A stretch of 64,000 nt of DNA from NCBI GenBank assembly GCA_963931865.1, contig OZ007514.1:11023478-11087477 (forward strand), written 5' to 3'. The first letter of the stretch is position 1. Each line of letters starts with the position of its first letter. Source of the stretch: Axinella damicornis. Lineage: Eukaryota > Porifera > Demospongiae > Axinellida > Axinellidae. The translations under genes and the position numbers were made by a program. This document shows, piece by piece, positions 57,301 to 64,000 of the stretch. Below the pieces are notes generated by a model. That model was given only the letters and a program-made list of their open reading frames with translations, searched no databases and was not told where the DNA came from.

Positions 57301-60300
57301 GCTTTTGAATCTTGTGCTAGGACTGTGAAAATCGCGGAGCGAGGGTAGAAATGACGACGGTGAAGGCCGACACGGAGCTCTTGTAGCTGTTGCTGGAGTC
57401 TCTTTTGGTGTTCTGGAGGTAGGTACCTATGTGTATTCAACGATTTTATTTTGGGAAATCTGCTGTAGTCTACTGTAGCGTTTAAGGCAGCTGAAAAGCA
57501 CCTTCACAACACCCTTGAAAAGGCTTCTTTTGTCAGTTCTGAAGAAACGTAACTTTGTTTCAAGTTTCCCAAAATAAAATCATGACATCGTGCTAAGCCT
57601 CGATGGAGAGTTTGAAGCTCCTAGGTGCCTTAAGGCATCTCCGTATTTGTGTGAGAAGTACCTGCAATAACCGCTTTGTCAGCGCGTATTGAGCACCACG
57701 TGATTAGTGGGCGTGGTCAACTATGAAGCCATATGAATTCACAAGGGTGGAGCTTCACTTCAGTGCAGACTGAAAGTCTGTGCCACTTTCATGTGCTGAG
57801 ATATCGTGTGATGAAGAAGACCGAAATTTAATTCAAAATACAATCCAGCCATGCCTTAACAGTGCAGAGTAGCCCCTCCCCCTTCAGCTGAGCAGCACTC
57901 CCTACTGTGTATCCACACTAGCCCCTCCCCCTTCAGCTGAGCAGCACTCCCTACTGTGTATCCACACTAGCCCCTCCCCCTTCAGCTGAGCAGCACTCCC
58001 TCTCTGGGGTATTAAGGCCAGGCAGAAATTATTTTGTGTACATTTTGTCTGAAACATATTGTACTACAACTCTGATATGAATGAATAAAACTGCACTTTT
58101 GTACAATTGTTCAATGTGTTGGACTTTTAGCTCACAATTGCTAATTGAATTAGTCACGTGCCAAAGCACGTGCTCTTAGACACGCCCACTGAAGATGGAC
58201 TGTCCAGACAGCTGTTGAGAGAACTGGACAGTGCAGCAGGATAGCAGGCAGGACAGCTATAGCCTCAAAAGAATGCTTACTCAGGATACTCAAGTTCTAC
58301 CGAGTAGGGTTTTTCAATTCCACGAGTAAACAGAGATACAGCGAAAAATTCGTTTTTGTGTGTATTCTGTGCCGATACAATGCCGTCCTTAACACAAACT
58401 ACACGGATAATCGACATCCTACTCGGTGAAATACAATAAATCATCAAGACACTTCATTTCATACCGAAAACAGTGCCCAAGCTAGCCGCTGCGCTCCTCC
58501 AGAATCGTCGCCACATAGGTCCTTACCCGCGGCCATGATTGACTGATGTACTGCCGTTTGAACTCAACGCAGGAGCGACGGCACGGATTCACACAAGGAA
58601 CTACCAAAGGTAATGACTACAACTAGCACAAAGCGAAGCTACAGCTATCGCTGAGAGAGACAAACTAGCAGACTTTACTTCACTCAGTATTAAACACCGC
58701 CATTAGCTTTCTCCGTGCACTATTACGTAATTCCGTGTACTTTCCGTATAACGGTAATCGAAGAATCCAGGCGCGCGCCTGGCCTTAGTGCCGCAGAGCT
58801 GCCTTATAGCCTCACTAGGCCCTCCCCCTGCTCCTCCCTGCTTTATAGACATAAGCCCCTTCAGCTGAGCAGCCCTCCCTGCTTTACAACGACACCCTCC
58901 CCCTTTAGGTGAGCAGCCCTCGATGCTTTATAGCCCCTCCCCCATCCGTTGAGCAGCCCTCCCTACTGTGTACCCGCACTAGCCCCTCCCCCTTCAGTTG
59001 AGCAACCCTCCCTGTTCTATGTCCACACCAGCCCCTCCTTCTTCAATAATTATTGAGCAGTCCTCCATGCTTTTTAGCCCCTCCCCTTCAGTTGAGCAGC
59101 CCTCCCTTTATATTATGTATCCACACTAGCCCATCTAGCAGCCCTCCCTGCTCTATGTCCACACCGTCCCCATCTCCTTCAATTGAGCAGCCCTCCATGC
59201 TTACAGCCATGCTAGCCCCTCCCTCTTCAGTTGAGCAGTTGAGCAGGCCTCCCTACCCTTCAGTGCCCATATATACAGGGCATCCAGCTACAGCAGTTTG
59301 CACAATCTTTGCACTTTGCAGGCTACCAACAGCAGCGGGAAGTGGTTAATTAGAGACCACAAATACTGCGCAGAAAAGGCTGACTCATGCAGACTGAGCA
59401 CTTAAAGTTAACCACAAATTCAATTAGATATCAGCAGTTTGTAACTGGCAAAGTGCAAAGATTGTGCAAACAGCTGTATTGCCCGCCCCACCCCTCCTGT
59501 GGGCCAATTGAACCCTTCCCTCTTATTATGTATAGCCTCCCATACTGCAAGGGGTGAACTTAGCTGGAGTTAATAGTTAGGGTGTGGCTTCCTGTTTGAT
59601 TTTGTTCTGCCGCTACCCTCCGTGCTGTGAAGTATAGGCCAGCAAGGTTGACTCCTAATGCTTGCTGTATCTGAGTGAGATCACTTACTGATTCCTTCTC
59701 TTGCAGTGCTACTCGTCACAGTACCAGTTGTTGCAGTGTTGATCGTCATGGTAACAGCCGTGTGTCTGCCAGCAGTATTGATTCTTGTCATCGTGAAGAA
59801 AAGGAGCGAACGGTGAGTGGGTAGCCTAGTTCACGGCCCCTCCCAGCTTTCTGTCGCTTGTACATGTAGTACGGTTAAGCGGGAGAGGGTCTGGTACATT
59901 TCCTCACATGAGTGACTTCAGGGTAGAAAGACGGGTAGAAACACTCGTGGGTGCACTGGAGCTCAGAACAGTAAGAAGAGCGAAGGTACCACCCGTACTA
60001 GCTAGCGGGGCGACCATCAAACATTGAACGTGTAGATTGTTGAATAACACACAAAATGTCGCAAGTATGGGCAATTATCGGTTAGCTCAGAACAGTAAGA
60101 AGAGCGAAGGTACTATCCGTACTAGCTAGTGGGGCGACCATCAAACATTGAACATGTAGATAGTTGAATAACACACAAAGTGTCGCAAGTATGGGCAATT
60201 ATCGGTTATTCCTACTTGTCAAAATGCAATACATTGTCAGTTCGCAGTATCTCAATGTCATGATTATCAAAAGCATTGTCTATCCCTCCATTATGCAGGC

Positions 60301-62171
60301 GCCCGAGACTCAAGGTTGCCAATGACATGGTAAGCCTTAAGATTACAAATTCAATCACGTTTAGTGACGTGTTCATACACAATACACAAATTACACTGCT
60401 TGATTGGGAGTTACCTTGCTTACAACCTGTACATAATGTTTCTCAAATGGGGCCGGAGGCAACAAAGATTAAGGGGGGGGGGGGGGGGGGGGGGGGGGGT
60501 CTTAATCCCTAACCCCCCCCCCCCCCCCCCCCCCCCCAGTAAAAAAAATGAATAAATGAAACCCTGTGTTTTTGAGTTTTGATCAAGGAAGTGTAGGATC
60601 CCTTGTGCACTGCCTCGAGGCCTCCTTTTTGACAATGGTGGAGGTATTCAGTTTCTATCCGGGGACTGTCTGTTAGATGTGTGACTATAGTTGCTGTTGC
60701 CTAAATAAGAATCCTGCATGCTAGTGCTGCCATGCAGTTCATACAGTAGCTGTCAATAAAAAGTTTACGTTCCGTTTACATACAACGATCGTTCTACGGT
60801 GAGAAACGGCTAGAAAACGGTGTGAAATTATTGCTACGTCAGCGTTTATACGCACCATTTTTACGGCGTAGTAAAAACTTTTAACGCTTATAGCGGATGC
60901 AGCCTATGTCCGACGCTGTTCTTCCGGGGCTGTGTTTTAGGCCCTGGATCTCTCTCCCTGCTGGTCTTTGTTCGATGTCTACAGCTTTCGCAGAACCGGA
61001 GATACAGTGGCAATGCGATCGATCGCTTCCGAAAACCCCGCCCACCAAGCGAAAGCTCTTGGAACTTGCACATCCCTCGAAAGGTCTGGCTGGTTTTTAA
61101 ATATATGCTGGCGTTTGTCCCTTGTCTGTAGCTTACGTAACCGGAAATAAAGGTCAACGAACTTGGTCGCTTACTCGCGACGGCGATAATTGCTGACTCA
61201 GCAACCGTAGTACGGGCAGATTGCGTAAGAACGGAACGGACCGTAGAACGATCGTTGTATGAATACGGAACGTAAACTTTTTATTGACTGCTACTGTAGA
61301 TAATATTTTGGCACGAGCTACGTACTCTGGTTGATGAACTGCTGCCTATTGTTAATCCCACCAGCTGAAAGGTGATTTCGCACCCGTGTCCCTGGCCATT
61401 CGTGAACCAATACTACCATCACTTGAAACCCTTCTCAACGTGCTTGAAACACCATGCTCACATACCCATCTTCTGGACTATGACCACACCCCCAAGACCT
61501 ACCTGAGGCATGCCCCTCCCAAACGTGTCGAAGCCCAGAATTCATTATTTCTTGAGAGTGCAGAGGAGCTATCGGACCTAAATAGCATTCTCGTGCCTCC
61601 CGATGGCGGTAGCACTATCACAGAGTCTGCCATTGCAAGGATCAGTGATGGAGGCAATGACTCCATTGGTACCCTGAAGACTTCAGAAGAAGAGGGAAAT
61701 GAAACTATGAAAGTAATTGTGCCGACTGAGGCGGATTCCCTGGAAGAGGAAAGAGGGGAGGAGGAAGAGAAGGAGGAAGAGAAGGAGGAAGAGGAGGATG
61801 AGAAAGAGGAAGAGGAGGAGGAGGAGGAGGAGGAGGAGGAGGAAGAGGGAGGAAGGGAACAGGTTTGCTCTGATTTATCAGGGCACGTGAGTTATACCCA
61901 AGACACAAGTGGTGCATATGAGTCACTGGAATTGAAGCTGTGTGATTTGCCCGGAGGGGAATTCCCCCTCTGCAAACCATTCATGTTGGGCCCCAGGGAA
62001 CTCACTTCAATGGATGCTTCCTTAGTCGAGTCGTTCTCTGTTGATAGTGACTATTTGCATCCGCCTTCACACCTACAAACAAACACTTCTGGAAGTAGTG
62101 GTTATGTCACTGATTTAAGCTTGATGAACTCCACAACTCCTGCTCTGGAGAGTGTGGATGGAGAGGTGTAG
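48326..62171 (+). CDS. Type I receptor-like protein D2 (complete paralogue)
   Basis: Exons: 48326-48437, 48648-48784, 51359-51539, 53914-54090, 59707-59812, 60299-60329, 61365-62171; 1551 nt, 516 aa; phases 1,0,1,1,2,0 as in C1. Signal peptide (LFSSALLTALVIMSGEVKG); ectodomain with VQAACYPNGTV, LVEYQCYN, VLPWEEGTSCVFSGCY and YRIPDTTC; Ser/Thr/Pro stalk (143-202); TM (VAVLIVMVTAVCLPAVLILV); and a 268-residue tail with NSILVPPD, a Glu run coded by 61744-61853, YESLE and SGYVTD. The gene is 13.8 kb because introns 2-4 hold satellites and MITEs. It straddles the end of the duplication: exons 1-2 are in unit 2, the rest in unique sequence. I infer a membrane receptor; no family is recognised. Confidence 0.78.
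48849..49161. mobile_element. MITE family B, unit 2 copy
   Basis: Duplicate of 36041-36355 with the same ends (CAGGAGAAAC / GTTTCTCCTG), in D2 intron 2. Confidence 0.85.
49806..50305. mobile_element. Mutator-like MITE leading into a 39-bp array
   Basis: The left end is TAGCCTGGTTCCCAGGCCTC, with TACGAAAAGCAGGGGGAAGG and CTGGTAGATTTTGTCACGTG. The complement ends GCATGGAGGCCTGGGAACGA at about 50300. No target-site duplication can be read because the right end runs into the tandem array. Confidence 0.7.
50269..50541. repeat. 39-bp tandem array of the MITE right terminus
   Basis: Seven units with GTTGGGCATGGAGGCCTGGG then AACGAGGCTGAGGTCAAAC; starts step by 39 (50275, 50314, 50353, 50392), and the last two units have lost a base. 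The period of 13 codons leaves several frames open; these are not genes. Confidence 0.9.
50814..51159. mobile_element. hAT-like MITE, 346 bp, 8-bp TSD
   Basis: GGGCGTAGCTAGCATTG against the complement of TCGGGGCATAGCTAGGATTT; duplication AAGTGCAT at 50806-50813 and 51160-51167. It lies in D2 intron 2. Confidence 0.8.
52600..52810. repeat. Tandem TTTGCTTTGCGTGCATGTGACA array
   Basis: About ten imperfect units of 20-26 bp built on GCTTTGCGTGCATGTGACAT, in D2 intron 3. Open frames on both strands (HARKA/HMHAKQ repeats) are by-products. Confidence 0.9.
53125..53345. mobile_element. Degenerate Mutator-like MITE left end
   Basis: ATTCCCAGACCCTTCCAGCT, TGTTAAGCGGGCGAAGGCC and TTTCCTCACGTACGTGACGT match the 16120 element's arm, and GCAAGAAGAGC and ACGTGTAGAT-like motifs match its interior. 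No right end was found. Confidence 0.6.
54091..55000. other. D2 intron 4, first part
   Basis: 54180-54300 is CpG-rich with CTCGAGCGCAGTGGAGCGCTCG-type palindromic sequence split across 54218-54240. It could be a promoter fragment of an unrelated element. No supported exon. Confidence 0.3.
55005..55130. mobile_element. MITE family B fragment, reverse
   Basis: ACAGGAAAACTAGCATGACT, GGGCACCGTC and GTTTGAGTCTGTGTTGGG correspond to the complement of the right half of 36041-36355. A second such fragment lies at 55448-55560. The two flank the duplicated stalk sequence. Confidence 0.7.
55128..55385 (+). pseudogene. Duplicated stalk exon with 30-bp repeats
   Basis: From TCATCCCAGCCCTTGCTGCC it matches D2 exon 4, and its end, ACTG/GTTAGTTATT, matches the exon 4 donor. 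The middle is expanded: seven repeats of CCCCCACAACATTGCCACCC. One extra C at about 55248 moves the open frame from TPTTLPPPSP to TDPHNIATPL. The natural acceptor region was replaced by a MITE B fragment. The acceptor-like TTCCAG would enter in the wrong phase; a weak AG at 55128-55129 would fit phase 1. Probably a dead exon. Confidence 0.55.
55976..56043. mobile_element. 68-bp Mutator-like mini-element
   Basis: TAGCCTCGTTCCCAG and the complement CCTGGGAATGAGGCTA, with an inner AGTTGCTTGCAG/TTCATGCAACT hairpin. Perfect 9-bp duplication CTCCCTCCC (55967-55975, 56044-56052). It lies at the edge of the 49-bp satellite. Confidence 0.85.
56080..57085. repeat. 49-bp minisatellite array
   Basis: About twenty units of AGCCCCTCCCCCTTCAGCTG then AGCAGCCCTCCCTGCTTTAT and AGCCACACT; later units have CTACTGTGTATCC in place of CTGCTTTATAGCC. 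It continues at 57870-58008 and, degenerate, at 58795-59245. It lies in D2 intron 4. Confidence 0.92.
57099..57861. mobile_element. TA-target TIR element within the satellite
   Basis: TAAGGCATGGCTGAATAAAT at the left and CAATCCAGCCATGCCTTA at the right; TA at both ends fits a Tc1/mariner-type target. It splits the 49-bp array. A nested hairpin (CGATTTTATTTTGGGAAA/TTTCCCAAAATAAAATC) lies at 57440-57585. The minus-strand frame 57189-57440 may be captured sequence; no domain is recognised. Confidence 0.75.
58032..58790. mobile_element. Second TA-target TIR element in the satellite
   Basis: The left end near 58011 is TTAAGGCCAGGCAGAAATT; the right end is AGGCGCGCGCCTGGCCTTA. Ends are similar in design to the 57099 element (AAGGC..GGC). 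The satellite resumes at 58795. The exact left boundary is 58011-58032. Confidence 0.65.
59822..60215. mobile_element. Mutator-like MITE left end with internal duplication
   Basis: TAGCCTAGTTCACGGCCCCT and CTGGTACATTTCCTCACATG match the 16120 element. A segment of about 115 bp (CTCAGAACAGTAAGAAGAGC to CAATTATCGGTTA) is repeated at 59964 and 60083. No right end. It lies in D2 intron 5. Confidence 0.65.
60473..60537. repeat. G27-spacer-C25 homopolymer pair
   Basis: 27 G (60473-60499), a 13-nt spacer, then 25 C (60513-60537). A very stable hairpin or a quadruplex could form in D2 intron 6. Lengths are likely unreliable. Confidence 0.9.
60742..61299. mobile_element. TIR element, 558 bp, in D2 intron 6
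   Basis: Arms of about 55 bp: ACAGTAGCTGTCAATAAAAA then GTTTACGTTCCGT, with CAACGATCGTTCTACGGT, and the complement ending GACTGCTACTGTA. No target-site duplication was resolved. No transposase is seen. Confidence 0.85.
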
Positions 62172-63458
62172 TCATGCATACTCTGCTCCATGTATGGTGA
62201 ATGCTGTGACGTCTGTGTGTGTTCATGACATATCTTTGAATCACATTACTAAATTATTTGTTGGGTTGAATATGAACACAGTTTGGCATTAAATTTTGTA
62301 TGATGATTGATCGTGACACCTGCGCAATAATAGTTTGAGCAACCAATAGATATCCATATGCATGCTAGCATAATAATAAGGTCTCATTCCCAGGTCCCCT
62401 CACCCAGCATTTCATTTCATCATGAACCTGCCTGGAACGCGGCTAGCATATTTATACTAGCTCGGATGTGTTGCCTATAGCAACTGGACTACATACCATT
62501 GCTGAGTCACAAACTGGGGGGGGGTTAAACAATAATAGCTATAGGGTCCTCGCTGTCCATGACACTCCTAATAAGATAGTCTGCAGTTCAGCATGGCTGG
62601 CATAGGTATTACCCAAGAACAGTGAACATTTAGTCTCGCGGGCCAGCCTCTTGCCACACCCACCCCTGTGTGAGAGTCTGGCCCGTGAGACTAGCCAGTG
62701 ACAATAAGAAGTGAGCAGGGCCAGAAGTACATAGCACAATCAGCATATATTTTGGGGAATGTCCATATACGTAAGATGGATGTATGTAGTGCCCCTGTGC
62801 AGTGCCGGCTTGATTGAAACACACCACCTCTGCTGTTAAAATTCCTCAACAATTAAAAGTTTCTTCAGATCACTCTATGGGGTCCACATGTCTCGTATGC
62901 AAATAGCTGCAATGCTATGCACTAGCCTCATGCCGTCGGGCCTGGGAACGAGGCTACTGCATGTGCATGAGTTAACGTGTAGGTTCCAAGACTGGTGCCT
63001 TTAGCAAGAATCCAGTCACTCTCGATATCTCATGCAGATGAAAGAAGTTCAATATTATGGTCCAGGACAGAATATTGTGGGTGTTGGTGTTCTGTATCCT
63101 GGAATTGAGATCGGGGTTATTCTCGAGCAACCAGACCCCATTCCGCACGGGTTTGGCAACTCGCAACCCCCTTAATATCGTTCCCAGACCACGCGAAAAG
63201 TAGCCTGGGAACGAGACTATCCCAGACTTAATTGGATTGCCATACCTGACGTCACATGACATAATATTATTACCAACCAACGGCCAGCCCCACCTTCTTT
63301 TCGGTATATATTTTGTTCAAAAAGGGGCAGGGAGTCTGCAATGGCAGTACAAGCGGAAACCGAAAATCATGTGAAATCATCGAGGCTTTTATGAGGGGCT
63401 ATGTCTGCTAGGGAGCTAGAGTGACCGGACTCAGGAGTTCACTACCAGATACCGCAAT
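62172..63458. other. D2-E intergenic region
   Basis: D2 3' flank and E promoter region. It holds degenerate Mutator-like hairpins at 62380-62450, 62634-62697 (TAGTCTCGCGGGCCAG), 62921-62956 and 63178-63222. No supported gene. Confidence 0.5.
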
Positions 63459-63846
63459 ATGTGTGAGTGCGAGTATGCGGTTTCGTTGGCACTTCTCACC
63501 ACCCTGTGCGTCTTGTCTGGCGTGGTGAAGGGGGAGGACCGATATGTGTGCGAGGACGAAGTGACAGATGGGGGTACGTTAGCTACCTGTTGACCTACCT
63601 ACTTGAGCCAAGCATTTGATAGGCTATGTAAACTGCTCAATGCGCATGAGGTGTATTCTTCACATGGAGTTCATGGAATGAACCATTTTTTCTGGATTTG
63701 TTTCAGCTGCCAATGGGGTGGATGTGCAGGCCACCTGCTTCCCGAATGGAACTGTGACCTTCAGCTGGACGGATTCTGATCCGCGCATGTGGCGTTTGCA
63801 GATTGAATACCAGTGCTTCGTTAATGGAACCCCTCATGAGCAGACG
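63459..63846 (+). CDS. Type I receptor-like protein E, first two exons (runs off window)
   Basis: Exon 1 (63459-63573) reads MCECEYAVSLALLTTLCVLS then GVVKGEDRYVCEDEVTDG and leaves in phase 1 at GG/GTACGT. Exon 2 (63707-63846) reads VDVQATCFPNGTVTFSW, LQIEYQCFVNG and THEQT-like PHEQT and leaves in phase 0. Lengths (115 and 140 nt) and phases match C1 and D2. The later exons lie beyond the window. It is a fourth member of the receptor array, closest to D by its MCEC start. Confidence 0.75.
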
Positions 63847-64000
63847 GTGAGCACTTTGCTTCTGAAGTAAGGTATAGCTAGTATCACTGTGAAGCAAAGA
63901 AATTTGTAATAGAGTAAAGTTGGTGGTTAGTAGAGTTTTATATAGCTATTATTGGACAGGAAATATTGATGGCAATCGTGTATTGGAGTCTTAATAATTT

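Noticed and set aside
60364..60635. Gly- and Pro-rich open frames
   Set aside because: Created by the G27 and C25 homopolymers.

Overview
This is a eukaryotic (metazoan) window. It has multi-exon genes with GT-AG introns and metazoan domains: a Slp/granuphilin-type Rab-binding region with a FYVE-type zinc finger, C2 domains, ZU5, and signal-peptide plus single-TM receptors. MITEs, minisatellites and decayed transposons are very dense. The short introns, DNCxGQNKNN-type transposon proteins and small TIR elements suggest a sponge or another early-branching animal. That placement is inference.

Layout. 1-18 kb is gene-poor and repeat-rich: a frameshifted DUF7869-like transposon protein, a BEN-like remnant, a dead Tc1 transposase, an exact 100-bp triplication, several MITEs, a minus-strand exon carrying a 2A ribosome-skipping motif (about 8.5 kb), and a 1.24-kb minus-strand exon built of 126-bp repeats (14.0-15.25 kb). 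18.9-24.8 kb holds a synaptotagmin-like (SYTL) gene with six exons (621 aa) that encodes SHD, Zn finger, C2A and C2B. 25.2-29.2 kb holds seven further exons that encode a third C2, ZU5 and a UPA-like region (595 aa if separate; in frame with the first gene as a 1221-aa product). 29.5-34.4 kb holds receptor gene C1 (467 aa), and 35 kb holds the first two exons of a paralogue, D1.

At 36,855/36,856 the sequence jumps back into the last SYTL exon. Positions 24,329-36,855 are repeated in tandem as 36,856-49,661, a duplication of about 12.5 kb. In unit 2 the C2-ZU5 gene is broken by a MITE and a nonsense codon, whereas receptor C2 (469 aa) stays open. The second unit runs into the complete D gene (48.3-62.2 kb, 516 aa), whose introns are swollen by satellites and MITEs, and the window ends inside a fourth paralogue, E (63.5 kb).

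How the genes may work together. The receptors C1, C2, D2 and E share one seven-exon plan with the same intron phases: signal peptide, a cysteine-bearing ectodomain on two exons, a Ser/Thr/Pro stalk, a TM segment, a short juxtamembrane exon and a long acidic tail with YESLE and SGY(I/V)(S/T)D motifs. I do not recognise this family. The SYTL/ZU5 gene next door would act in Rab-dependent vesicle docking. Any functional link between it and the receptors is speculation from position. All exon models come from reading splice sites and phases by eye; every complete model sums to a multiple of three.
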